Part shown: piece by piece, positions 23,456 through 31,023 of the stretch
Layout: the number at the start of each line of letters is the position of its first letter
Position numbering within the stretch: the first letter of the stretch is position 1
Assembly (NCBI RefSeq): GCF_900221005.1
Contig: NZ_OBQI01000008.1
Location: 1 to 64,000 of the forward strand
Source of the DNA: Blastococcus aggregatus
GTDB lineage: Bacteria; Actinomycetota; Actinomycetes; Mycobacteriales; Geodermatophilaceae
Reading direction: 5' to 3'
DNA length: 64,000 nucleotides
Notes under the pieces: generated by a model
What the model saw: the letters and a program-made list of their open reading frames with translations, nothing else
Databases searched by the model: none
What the model was told of the DNA's origin: nothing
Position numbers and translations under genes: made by a program

Positions 23456-24349
23456 TCAGCCGCGGGGCAGCCGGCGGCGGTGGTGGCTCTTCGCCCCGTA
23501 CATCGCGAGGTCGGCGCGGGCGATCACCTCGTCGGGCGTCTCGCCCGCACGGCCGACGGCCACGCCCACGCTGACGCCCACCGGCTGGTCGTGCAGCCCG
23601 CCGAACGGGGCGAGCACAGTGGTCGCCACCCGCTGGGCCAGCGCGACCATGGTGGGTTCGTCGGCCCCGGGCCGGAGCAGGACGAACTCGTCGCCGCCGA
23701 AGCGGGCCACCACGTCGCCGGGCGACGACAGCGCCACCAGCCGCCGGGCCACCTCGGTGAGCACCCGGTCCCCCACCTGGTGCCCGTACTCGTCGTTGAC
23801 CTGCTTGAACCGGTCCAGGTCGCAGAAGAGCACGCCGACGTCGGGGCCGCCCGCGACGCCGAGGTGCCGGTGCAGGGCGTCGAACAGCGCGGCCCGGTTC
23901 GGGATGCCGGTGAGCAGGTCGGTCTGCGCCCGGTGGTGCAGCCGCTCCTCGCGCTGCCGGTCCGCGGTCACGTCGATGCCCACGGTGGCGACGGCGAACG
24001 GCCGGCCGGCGTCGTCGGTGAGCACGGTGTTGCGCATCGCCACCCGGCGCCGGGTGCCCTCCCCGGTGAGCCAGTCGGCCTCCTGCGGGTGCGCCCGACC
24101 GGTGTCCAGCGCCCGGGCGACGGCGTCCTGCGCCAGCTCGACGTGCTCCGGGACGACGTACACCTCCCAGAACCGCTGCCCGAGCAGCCGCTCGGGGCTC
24201 CGCCCGGTGAACCGCTGCAGCGCCGGGTTGGCGAACAGGATCCGGCAGTCCGCGCCGATGATGCAGACCAGCGCCTCGGTCGCGTCGATGAACGCGGTCA
24301 CCAGCGCCATCGCGCCGGCGCTCGACGTCTCGAGATCCCGCCCGGTCAC
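23456..24349 (-). CDS. PAS-GGDEF diguanylate cyclase
   Basis: A 297-residue soluble protein: a PAS domain (~30-150, FIDATEALVCIIGADCRILFANPA...) and a GGDEF domain (~155-295) with DLLTGIPNRAALF, FCDLDRFKQVNDEYGH and the intact active site RFGGDEFVLL. It would make cyclic di-GMP from GTP. GTG 24349 is chosen with GGGGGA upstream; ATG 24310 is an alternative that would still keep the PAS. The ABC exporter gene ends 68 bp upstream on the same strand. Confidence 0.82.
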   Translation of the reverse strand: MTGRDLETSSAGAMALVTAFIDATEALVCIIGADCRILFANPALQRFTGRSPERLLGQRFWEVYVVPEHVELAQDAVARALDTGRAHPQEADWLTGEGTRRRVAMRNTVLTDDAGRPFAVATVGIDVTADRQREERLHHRAQTDLLTGIPNRAALFDALHRHLGVAGGPDVGVLFCDLDRFKQVNDEYGHQVGDRVLTEVARRLVALSSPGDVVARFGGDEFVLLRPGADEPTMVALAQRVATTVLAPFGGLHDQPVGVSVGVAVGRAGETPDEVIARADLAMYGAKSHHRRRLPRG

Positions 24350-24417
24350 GGGCTCGTTCGTTCCCCCGACGACCGCGCCCGACACCCGGTTCCGGAACCG
24401 GCTGGTGGGCGGCGTGC

Positions 24418-26259
24418 TCAGCCGGCCAGAACGGCGTCCCTCCGGGCGAGGCCGGCCAGCCGGGCGTACCGGCCGCCGAGGGCGAGGAGCTCCTCGTGCG
24501 TGCCCTGCTCGACCACCCGCCCGGCGTCGAGGACGACGATCCGGTCCGCGTCGCGCACCGTGGAGAGCCGGTGGGCGATGGTGATCGTCGTCCGGCCGCG
24601 GCTGGCCTCGTCCAGCGCCGCCTGCACCGCCCGCTCGGTCTCGTTGTCCAGCGCACTGGTCGCCTCGTCGAGCACCAGCACCGCCGGGTCGCGCAGCAGC
24701 GTGCGCGCGATCGCCAGGCGCTGCTTCTCGCCGCCGGAGAACCGGTAGCCCCGCGCGCCGACGACCGTGTCGTAGCCGTCGGGCAGCGCCATGACGACGT
24801 CGTGCACGTGGGCGCGCCGGGCAGCCGCGACCATCTCGTCGTCGGTGGCGTCGGGCTTGGCGTGCCGCAGGTTCTCCCGCACCGTGCCGTGCAGCAGGTA
24901 GGTCTCCTGGGAGACGACGCCGACGATCCGCGCGAGGTCGCCCAGGGCCAGGTCGCGGACGTCGATGCCGTCGATCAGCACGCGGCCGGTCGTGGGGTCG
25001 TTGAGCCGGGCGACCAGCGAGGCGAGCGTGCTCTTGCCCGAGCCGGTCTCGCCGACCAGGGCGAGGGAGGAGCCGGCCGGCACGGAGAGGTCGACGTCGG
25101 CCAGCGCCGCGCGGACGGCGTCGGGGTAGCGGAAGCCGACCCGCTCGAACCGGACCTCGCCCCGCACCGCGGCCGGGTCGACGGCCACCGGGTGCGCCGG
25201 CTCGTCGATGTCGACCGGGAGGTCCAGGTACTCGAAGACCCGGCTGAACAGGGCCATCGAGGCGGTGAGCGAGACGCCGATGTCGAGCAGCTGCATGAGC
25301 GGCCGGAAGAGCGCGCCCTGGAGGGTGGTGAAGGCGACCAGGGTGCCGATGGTCATCCCGCCCGACGTCGCGGGCAGCCCGGCGGCCAGGTAGATCAGCG
25401 CCGGGATGCCGGCGAAGACGATGCTCATGGTGGCCATCCGCCACCGGCCGGCCAGCTGCGAGCGGACCTCGAGGTCGACGAGGAACGCCGACGTGCCGGC
25501 GAACCGCTGCGACTGGGCCGGCCCCGCGCCCAGCGTCTTGCCCAGCAGGACGCCGCTGACCGAGAGCCCCTCCTCCACCTGCGAGTGCAGATCGGCCAGG
25601 TGGCGCTGGCGCTGGGCGGTGATCGTCCGGCGCATGTGCGCGACCCGGCGGGTGAGCCAGACCGCCGGCGGCAGCACCACGAGCGACAGCAGGGACAGCC
25701 GCCAGCTGAGCACCGCCATGGCGACGGCCGTGCCGATCACCGTGGTGGCGCTCGAGGCGAAGGAGGTCGCAGTCGAGGTGACGACGGACTGCATGCCGCC
25801 GATGTCGTTCATCAGCCGCGACTGCACCTCGCCGCCCTTGGTCCGGGTGAAGAAGCCGAGCGACTGGCGCTGCAGGTGGGTGAAGACCGCCGTCCGCAGG
25901 CCGTGCATGACCCGCTGGCCGACGGTCGTGGACAGCCAGGTCTGGACGACGCCGAAGACCGCGGTCAGCACGGTGACGGCGAGCATGCCGCCGACCGCCC
26001 ACAGCAGGAGCGGGACGTCCTGCGCGGGGATGGCCTCGTCGATGACCAGCCGGATCAGGAACGGCGTGGCCAGCGCGACGACGGAGGAGGCGACGATCAG
26101 GCCCATCACGACGGCGAGCTGGGCGCGGTAGGGGTGGAACAGCGCTGCGACCCGGCTCCAGCGGACCGGGGAGCGCTCGAGCTGGGCGCGGTCGGCGGGG
26201 TCGGGCCTGCGGCCCGGAGGACCGCCGCCGGGGCCGCCACCCCGGCTGCCCATCGTCAT
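24418..26259 (-). CDS. ABC transporter, fused permease and ATPase (multidrug/lipid exporter type)
   Basis: A 613-residue half-transporter: six TM helices (residues ~45-325) then a nucleotide-binding domain with Walker A GETGSGKST, Q-loop VSQETYLL, signature FSGGEKQRLAIAR, Walker B VLVLDEATSAL and H-loop IAHRLS. It would work as a homodimer or with a partner and exports drugs or lipids. ATG 26259 is followed by a second ATG at 26253. It is divergent from a MarR regulator with an inverted-repeat operator between them, so expression is likely ligand-induced. Confidence 0.88.
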   Translation of the reverse strand: MTMGSRGGGPGGGPPGRRPDPADRAQLERSPVRWSRVAALFHPYRAQLAVVMGLIVASSVVALATPFLIRLVIDEAIPAQDVPLLLWAVGGMLAVTVLTAVFGVVQTWLSTTVGQRVMHGLRTAVFTHLQRQSLGFFTRTKGGEVQSRLMNDIGGMQSVVTSTATSFASSATTVIGTAVAMAVLSWRLSLLSLVVLPPAVWLTRRVAHMRRTITAQRQRHLADLHSQVEEGLSVSGVLLGKTLGAGPAQSQRFAGTSAFLVDLEVRSQLAGRWRMATMSIVFAGIPALIYLAAGLPATSGGMTIGTLVAFTTLQGALFRPLMQLLDIGVSLTASMALFSRVFEYLDLPVDIDEPAHPVAVDPAAVRGEVRFERVGFRYPDAVRAALADVDLSVPAGSSLALVGETGSGKSTLASLVARLNDPTTGRVLIDGIDVRDLALGDLARIVGVVSQETYLLHGTVRENLRHAKPDATDDEMVAAARRAHVHDVVMALPDGYDTVVGARGYRFSGGEKQRLAIARTLLRDPAVLVLDEATSALDNETERAVQAALDEASRGRTTITIAHRLSTVRDADRIVVLDAGRVVEQGTHEELLALGGRYARLAGLARRDAVLAG

Positions 26260-26294
26260 CTCGCTGATAGCGACACCTCCTGAAGGGATGCTGA

Positions 26295-26317
26295 GGTTAC
26301 CTCATGGTCAGGTAACC
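26295..26317. promoter_or_regulatory. MarR operator
   Basis: GGTTACCT and AGGTAACC, perfect 8-bp arms with a 7-bp spacer; the left half is also a palindrome on its own (GAGGTTACCTC, 26293-26303). It lies upstream of the MarR -10 and of the ABC gene. Confidence 0.75.
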
Positions 26318-26330
26318 ACCGCATCTCCGC

Positions 26331-26336
26331 TACGAT
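26331..26336 (+). promoter_or_regulatory. -10 hexamer of the marR gene
   Basis: TACGAT, 6 nt before the GTG at 26343; leaderless transcript inferred. Confidence 0.55.
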
Positions 26337-26342
26337 TCCGAC

Positions 26343-26759
26343 GTGGCCGAGGAACCGACCGGCGAGCTCGGCGACCTGCTCATGCGGGTGGCCCGCACCC
26401 AACGCCGCCGCTGGCGCGAGTCGCTCGCCCCGTGGGATCTCTCGCCGCACCAGGCCCGCGCGTTGCGGGTGGTGAGCGAGCACGACGGCGTCCGCCTCTC
26501 GGATCTCGCCGAGGCGCTGCACATCGCCCCGCGCTCGGCGACCGAGGTGGCCGACGGGCTCCAGGAGCGCGGCCTCGTCGAGCGCACGCCCGACCCCGGC
26601 GACCGCCGCGCGGTGCTGCTCCGGCCGACGGACGAGGGTCGCCGCGTCCGCGCCGAGGTCGGCCGTGCGCGGGCCGCGGACAACGAGGCGCTGCTCGCCC
26701 GCCTGTCCGCCGACGACCGCGCCACCCTCACCCGGCTGCTGACCGCGCTGCTCGACTGA
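26343..26759 (+). CDS. MarR-family transcriptional regulator
   Basis: A 138-residue winged-helix regulator: LSPHQARALRVVSEHDGVRLSDLAEALHIAPRSATEVADGLQERGLVERTPDPGDRRAVLLRPTDEGR is a complete MarR DNA-binding core with the DRR wing. GTG 26343 sits 6 nt behind a TACGAT -10 and has no ribosome site. It probably represses itself and the divergent ABC exporter via the dyad at 26295-26317. Confidence 0.88.
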   Translation: MAEEPTGELGDLLMRVARTQRRRWRESLAPWDLSPHQARALRVVSEHDGVRLSDLAEALHIAPRSATEVADGLQERGLVERTPDPGDRRAVLLRPTDEGRRVRAEVGRARAADNEALLARLSADDRATLTRLLTALLD

Positions 26760-26817
26760 GGGCCGCCGCGGCGCGGGTGGAGGGGCCCCGTCCTCCGGGG
26801 GTCCAGCCGCGGGACGT

Positions 26818-26851
26818 GACGTGCAGCCGGGGTGTGGCGCGGCTGCACGTC
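26818..26851. terminator. Hairpin between convergent genes
   Basis: GACGTGCAGCCG and CGGCTGCACGTC pair over 12 bp with a 10-nt loop, between the marR gene and the MmyB-like gene. Confidence 0.62.
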
Positions 26852-26890
26852 GGCCGGGGCGGCCCAGCCCGGCGGTGCGACCCGCCGTCG

Positions 26891-27439
26891 TCAGCCGGTG
26901 CGGCCGAGCGCGGCGGCGGTCGCCTCGTCGGCGGGCAGGAACGCCTCGATGCTCAGCTCCGCCGCGGTCAGGTCGACCGCGGTGCCGAACGTGGTCACCG
27001 TGCCGAGGAAGCTGAGCACCTCCTCGCCGGCGCGGAGCCGCAGCGGGACGGCGATGCCGTTCGGCGGGGTCCGGTCCATCCCGCCCGGCAGCGCGAGCAG
27101 CTCGCGGTGCAGCGCCGCCAGCCCGAGATCGCCGGCGAGGTGCGCCTCGCGGCCCAGCCGGTGCAGGACGTGCCGGCGCCACTGCGGCAGGTTGAGGATC
27201 CGCGGCGCCAGCCCGTCGGGGTGCAGGCTCAGCCGCAGGACGTTGACCGGCGGCTCCAGCAGGTGCGGCGCGACGCCGTCGAGGAGCCCCGAGAGCGCGC
27301 CGTTGGCGGCGACCAGGTGCCAGGCCCGGTCGACGACCCCCGCCTCCCCCGCCAGGTCGAGCTGGCTGAGCCGGCGGCGCTGCCGCCACTGGCGCAGCAG
27401 GTCACCGACGGAGGCCTCCACTGCGAGTGCGCTGGTCAC
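26891..27439 (-). CDS. MmyB-like XRE regulator with internal deletion of the DNA-binding domain
   Basis: A 182-residue remnant or derivative of an XRE regulator with an MmyB-like ligand domain (normally ~280 residues). The first ~30 residues (ASVGDLLRQWRQRRRLSQLDLA) are the start of the helix-turn-helix, but the recognition helix and linker are missing: residue ~33 jumps straight to VVDRAWHLVAANGAL, the beginning of the ligand domain, which is then intact to the end (LEPPVNVLRLSLHPDGLAPRI). About 70 codons seem to be lost in frame. It has a TAGCGT-N7-GTG leaderless start. Without the recognition helix it probably cannot bind DNA as its relatives do. It may be a decoy subunit or a decaying gene. 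Confidence 0.75.
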   Translation of the reverse strand: MTSALAVEASVGDLLRQWRQRRRLSQLDLAGEAGVVDRAWHLVAANGALSGLLDGVAPHLLEPPVNVLRLSLHPDGLAPRILNLPQWRRHVLHRLGREAHLAGDLGLAALHRELLALPGGMDRTPPNGIAVPLRLRAGEEVLSFLGTVTTFGTAVDLTAAELSIEAFLPADEATAAALGRTG

Positions 27440-27446
27440 GCCGCCG

Positions 27447-27452
27447 ACGCTA
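27447..27452 (-). promoter_or_regulatory. -10 hexamer of the MmyB-like gene
   Basis: TAGCGT on the minus strand, 7 nt before GTG 27439. Confidence 0.55.
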
Positions 27453-27475
27453 GCGACGACGAGGTGCGCTGTCCC

Positions 27476-27490
27476 TTACCTCGGAGGTAA
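27476..27490. promoter_or_regulatory. Palindromic operator, MmyB type
   Basis: TTACCTCGGAGGTAA, 7-bp arms around one base, between the MmyB-like gene and the divergent membrane protein gene. As I recall it, MmyB-like regulators bind TTACCT/AGGTAA-type palindromes, so this is the expected site for the intact form of the neighbouring regulator. Confidence 0.7.
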
Positions 27491-27525
27491 TCGACGCCCC
27501 TCCCTGGCGCCGCCACGGTCGTGCC

Positions 27526-27942
27526 ATGACCACGACGCGCACCGCTCCCGCTGCCTCCCCACTGACCCGCGCCGGCGGACTGCTCCGCCCGGCCCTCCGC
27601 CTCGACGCCGTCGTCACCGGCGCGAACGGAGCCGGCTACCTGCTGGCCGCTCCGCTGCTCGACGGACCGCTCGGCCTGTCCCCCGGCCTGCTCCGGAGCG
27701 TCGGCGCCTTCCTGCTCGCCTACGCGGCGGCCGTCTGGCTCGTCGCGGCCCGCCGGCGGATCTCCGGCGCCGCCGTCGAAGCGGTCATCGGCGCGAACGC
27801 GCTGTGGGCCGCCGGCAGCGTCGTCGCCGCCGTCGTCGGCATCGGCTCGCTCACCGGGCTGGGCGCCGGCTGGCTGGTCCTGCAGGCCGCCGTCGTCGCC
27901 GGCTTCGCCGCCGTCCAGCTCGTCGGCCTCCGCCGGCGCTGA
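27526..27942 (+). CDS. Small four-helix membrane protein
   Basis: A 138-residue protein with four TM segments (VVTGANGAGYLLAAPLL; RSVGAFLLAYAAAVWLVAA; EAVIGANALWAAGSVVAAVVG; GAGWLVLQAAVVAGFAAVQLVGL). No conserved catalytic residues. It is divergent from the MmyB-like gene behind the TTACCTC palindrome and 52 bp upstream of an NTF2-like protein gene; the three form a familiar actinobacterial neighbourhood, but the function is unknown to me. Confidence 0.65.
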   Translation: MTTTRTAPAASPLTRAGGLLRPALRLDAVVTGANGAGYLLAAPLLDGPLGLSPGLLRSVGAFLLAYAAAVWLVAARRRISGAAVEAVIGANALWAAGSVVAAVVGIGSLTGLGAGWLVLQAAVVAGFAAVQLVGLRRR

Positions 27943-27994
27943 CCCCCTCCCCCCGCACGACCCCGGAAACACCCCAGAGAAGAAGGAGCCCGCC

Positions 27995-28363
27995 ATGACC
28001 GCCACTCCCGCCCACGCCGACCGCTACCTGGCCGCCTGGAACGAGACCGACCCCGACGCCCGCCGCGCAGCCGTCGACGAGGTGTTCAGCGCCGAGGTCC
28101 GCTACACCGACCCGCTGGCCGACGTCCGCGGCGCCGAGGCGCTCGCCGCCACCATCGGCGCCGTCCAGGCGCAGTTCCCGGGCTTCGTCTTCCGGCTGCT
28201 CGGGCCGGTCGACGCCCACCACGACCAGCTCCGCTTCACCTGGGAGCTGGGGCCCGAGGGGGTCGAGGCGCCGATCGTCGGCTCCGACGTCGCCCTGCTG
28301 GACGCCGACGGCCGGATCAGCGCCGTGCTCGGCTTCCTCGACCGGGTGCCGGCGGCCGCCTGA
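27995..28363 (+). CDS. NTF2-like / SnoaL-fold protein
   Basis: A 122-residue alpha+beta-barrel protein: HADRYLAAWNETDPDARRAAVDEVFSAEVRYTDPLADVRGAEALAATIGAVQAQFPGFVFRL is the standard SnoaL/nuclear-transport-factor-2 layout with the W, D and F positions of the cavity. These proteins are small-molecule-binding or isomerase-like. GAAGGAG lies 6-8 nt before the ATG at 27995. It is probably cotranscribed with the membrane protein upstream. Confidence 0.8.
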   Translation: MTATPAHADRYLAAWNETDPDARRAAVDEVFSAEVRYTDPLADVRGAEALAATIGAVQAQFPGFVFRLLGPVDAHHDQLRFTWELGPEGVEAPIVGSDVALLDADGRISAVLGFLDRVPAAA

Positions 28364-28374
28364 GACCTGTTCCG

Positions 28375-28423
28375 CGCACAGTCGGCCTCTGCCCACCATG
28401 CGTGGGCAGAGGCCGACTGTGCG
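28375..28423 (+). terminator. Perfect 22-bp hairpin
   Basis: Left arm 28375-28396 and right arm 28402-28423 are perfectly complementary, with loop CATGC. It starts 12 nt after the NTF2-like stop codon. Its length is unusual for a simple terminator and its sequence is unrelated to the repeat at 18629. Confidence 0.65.
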
Positions 28424-28453
28424 GGGAGGACGTCCCCGCAGCAGACTCGGGGC

Positions 28454-28579
28454 GTGACCGAGCCGCGCGAGGACGACGAGACCAACAACCTGCACCCGGG
28501 CCAGCACGACGAGGGCGGGCACGGCGGCATGGCCACCCGCGAGCGCGACGCGAAGCAGGACGGCGCCGAGCAGGACTGA
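28454..28579 (+). CDS. Very small hydrophilic protein (41 aa), tentative
   Basis: A 41-codon frame from GTG 28454 to TGA 28579. The product is highly charged (MTEPREDDETNN at the start, REDDE/ERDAKQDGAEQ-rich) with a central GHDEGGHGG-like run, no hydrophobic stretch and only His/Gly features. It ends 2 bp before the convergent DUF1992 gene and fills the gap after the hairpin at 28375-28423. Codon third positions are GC-rich as in real genes here, but its shortness and the lack of a clear ribosome site leave doubt. Confidence 0.42.
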   Translation: MTEPREDDETNNLHPGQHDEGGHGGMATRERDAKQDGAEQD

Positions 28580-28581
28580 CC

Positions 28582-29058
28582 TCAGCGCCGGCGGAACCAG
28601 CGGCGCCGCGCGACCGGCTGCGGCGGCGGCTCCACCGGCGGGAGCGGCGGCGGGCGGTCGCGGCGCCAGCCCTCGACGAGCGCCTCGACGTCGGCCAGGC
28701 CGGGGACCGCGGCCCACCGGCTCTCCGCCGGCAGCCGCCAGAAGGCCTCGACCCGCGCGTTGTAGTCCTCGGCGAGCGCCCGGACCTCCGCCTCGGTGGC
28801 CAGCCGCGACGCCCGCTCGGGCAGGTCGTCGCGCTCCCGGCGCAGCCGCAGCCCCGGCGGGAGCATCGCCCCGGTGTCCACGCCCTCGCGCCGCGCCTTG
28901 GCCAGCGCCCAGTCGTAGGCGGTCTCCTCGCGGTCCAGGTTCTGCAGCGGCCGGCCGGCCCCGGGCAGCGCCGAGAAGTCGCCGCGCTCCTGCGCCTGGG
29001 CGATCTGCCGGTCCACCCACGTCTCGAACGACATCCCCGGCGGCTTCCGCTCGGTCAC
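28582..29058 (-). CDS. DUF1992 (DnaJ-homologue subfamily C28-like) protein
   Basis: A 158-residue protein with the DUF1992 core: SFETWVDRQIAQAQERGDFSALPGAGRPL (consensus IDRQIREAQERGEFDNLPGKGKPL). The C terminus is Pro/Arg-rich (PPPLPPVEPPPQPVARRRWFRRR). Function in bacteria is not established. GTG 29058 is 6 nt behind TACCGT (29065-29070); a GGAGG only one base from the start is too close to serve as ribosome site. Confidence 0.82.
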   Translation of the reverse strand: MTERKPPGMSFETWVDRQIAQAQERGDFSALPGAGRPLQNLDREETAYDWALAKARREGVDTGAMLPPGLRLRRERDDLPERASRLATEAEVRALAEDYNARVEAFWRLPAESRWAAVPGLADVEALVEGWRRDRPPPLPPVEPPPQPVARRRWFRRR

Positions 29059-29089
29059 GCCTCCACGGTACGAGTGACCGACGGCTCAG

Positions 29090-29117
29090 CACTCTCCCCT
29101 TACGTGAGGGTCGAGTG
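29090..29117. promoter_or_regulatory. MerR-type dyad upstream of sulP
   Basis: A 28-bp interrupted palindrome: CACTC and GAGTG outer arms, CCCT and AGGG inner arms, ACGT centre; 11 of 14 positions pair. It lies 20 bp upstream of the SulP start. The MerR regulator encoded directly downstream of sulP is the likely ligand. Confidence 0.6.
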
Positions 29118-29136
29118 TGCTGCACGATGGTCGGCG

Positions 29137-30615
29137 ATGTCTCTCCTGTCTGCGCCGCGCCGCCCTGCCCGCCCCGCCTGGCTCGACCCGCGGGTGGCCC
29201 GCACCGAGGTCCTCGCCGGCCTCGTCGTCGCCCTCGCACTGATCCCCGAGGCGATCAGCTTCTCCATCCTGGCCGGGGTCGACCCCCGCGTCGGACTGTT
29301 CTCCTCGTTCGTCATGGCCGTGGTGATCGCCTTCACCGGCGGTCGCCCGGCGATGATCACCGCCGCCACCGGCGCCATCGCACTGGTCGTCGCGCCGCTG
29401 GCCCTCGACTACGGCGTGCAGTACCTGTTCGCCGCGGTGATCCTCGGGGGCATCTTCCAGGTGCTGCTGGCCGCCGCCGGCGTCGCCCGGCTCATGCGGT
29501 TCATCCCGCGCAGCGTCATGGTCGGCTTCGTCAACGCCCTGGCGATCCTGATCTTCACCGCGCAGCTGCCGCAGCTGACCGACGTGCCATGGCTGGTCTA
29601 CCCCCTGGTCGCCGCCGGCCTGGCGATCATCTTCCTGCTCCCGCGGCTGACCACCGCCGTCCCCGCCCCGCTGGTCGCGATCGTCGTGCTCACGACCCTC
29701 GTGGTCACGGTCGGCTGGGACATCCCCGACGTCGGCGGCGAGGGGGAGCTGCCCGACAGCCTGCCGTTCTTCCTGCTGCCCGACGTGCCGTTCACGTGGG
29801 AGACGCTGACGATCATCGCGCCCTACGCACTGGGCATCGCCTTCGTCGGACTGATGGAGTCGCTGATGACGGCCAAGCTCGTCGACGACATCACCGACAC
29901 CCACTCGGACAAGACCCGTGAGTCGTGGGGCCAGGGGGTCGCCAACGTCGCGTCGGGCTTCTTCGGCGGCATGGGCGGCTGCGCGATGATCGGCCAGACG
30001 ATGATCAACGTGAAGGCCTCGGGTGCCCGCACCCGGCTGTCGACCTTCCTCGCCGGCGCCTTCCTGCTCGTCCTCGTCGTCGCGCTGGGCGACATCGTCA
30101 GCATCATCCCGATGGCGGCCCTGGTCGCGGTCATGATCTTCGTGTCGATCGCCACGTTCGACTGGCACAGCCTGCAGACCATCCACCGGATGCCCAAGAG
30201 CGAGACCACGGTGATGCTCTCGACCGTCGCCGTCACCCTGCTCACGCACAACCTCGCCATCGGCGTCGGCGTCGGTGTGCTGGTGGCCTGCGTCCTCTTC
30301 GCCCAGCGCATCGCCCACCTCGTGGACGTGCAGCGCGTCGTGGCGGGCGGCACCGCGAGGTACACCGTCGACGGCGCCCTGTTCTTCGCCTCGAGCAACG
30401 ACCTGTACACGCAGTTCGAGTACGCCGAGGATCCGGCGAACGTCGTCATCGACCTGACCCGGGCCCACGTCTGGGATGCCTCCACGGTCGCGGCGCTCGA
30501 CGCCATCACCCACAAGTACGCGACCCGTGGCAAGACGGTGGAGTTCGTCGGCCTGCAGGGGCACTCGGCCGATCGCTTCGACCGGCACAGCGGCCAACTG
30601 GGGGCGGGGCACTGA
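29137..30615 (+). CDS. SulP-family anion permease
   Basis: A 492-residue transporter with ~12 TM helices and a C-terminal STAS domain (~420-492, [17 protein letters not shown]...). SulP signatures: [48 protein letters not shown] and [23 protein letters not shown]. These carry sulfate, bicarbonate or other anions. ATG 29137 begins [10 protein letters not shown]. Its TGA overlaps the ATG of the next gene by one base (TGATG), coupling it to the MerR regulator. Confidence 0.88.
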   Translation: MSLLSAPRRPARPAWLDPRVARTEVLAGLVVALALIPEAISFSILAGVDPRVGLFSSFVMAVVIAFTGGRPAMITAATGAIALVVAPLALDYGVQYLFAAVILGGIFQVLLAAAGVARLMRFIPRSVMVGFVNALAILIFTAQLPQLTDVPWLVYPLVAAGLAIIFLLPRLTTAVPAPLVAIVVLTTLVVTVGWDIPDVGGEGELPDSLPFFLLPDVPFTWETLTIIAPYALGIAFVGLMESLMTAKLVDDITDTHSDKTRESWGQGVANVASGFFGGMGGCAMIGQTMINVKASGARTRLSTFLAGAFLLVLVVALGDIVSIIPMAALVAVMIFVSIATFDWHSLQTIHRMPKSETTVMLSTVAVTLLTHNLAIGVGVGVLVACVLFAQRIAHLVDVQRVVAGGTARYTVDGALFFASSNDLYTQFEYAEDPANVVIDLTRAHVWDASTVAALDAITHKYATRGKTVEFVGLQGHSADRFDRHSGQLGAGH

Positions 30616-30995
30616 TGCCGTCGCGGACCGGCCTGCTGCAGATCGGCCAGGTCGCCGAGCGCACCGGGCTGAGCCTGCGCACCATCCGCTTCTACGAGGA
30701 GAACGGACTGGTCCGTCCCACGTCCCGCAGCGAGGGAGGCTTTCGCCTCTACAGCGACGACGACGTCGCCCGGCTCGAGGTCATCAAGCGGATGAAGCCG
30801 CTGGGGTTCCGCCTGGAGGAGATGCAGGAGCTGCTCGACCTGCTCGCCGAGCTCACCGACCGCCCGGGGGACGCCGCCCTCGTCGACCGGCTGCGCATGT
30901 TCCACGAGGCGGCCACCGCGCGGGTGCACGCGCTGCGCGAGCAGCTGTCCGTCGCCGAGGACTTCGCCACCGACCTGGCCCGCCGGCTGGACTGA
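30615..30995 (+). CDS. MerR-family transcriptional regulator
   Basis: A 126-residue MerR protein: N-terminal winged HTH LLQIGQVAERTGLSLRTIRFYEENGLVRPTSRSEGGFRLYSDDDV followed by the dimerisation helix. There is no metal-binding cysteine pair at the C terminus, so it does not look like a classical metal sensor. It overlaps the sulP stop codon by one base, so it probably controls that transporter through the dyad at 29090-29117. Confidence 0.85.
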   Translation: MPSRTGLLQIGQVAERTGLSLRTIRFYEENGLVRPTSRSEGGFRLYSDDDVARLEVIKRMKPLGFRLEEMQELLDLLAELTDRPGDAALVDRLRMFHEAATARVHALREQLSVAEDFATDLARRLD

Positions 30996-31023
30996 GCCCG
31001 CGCCGCCGGGTGCACGATCGGGT

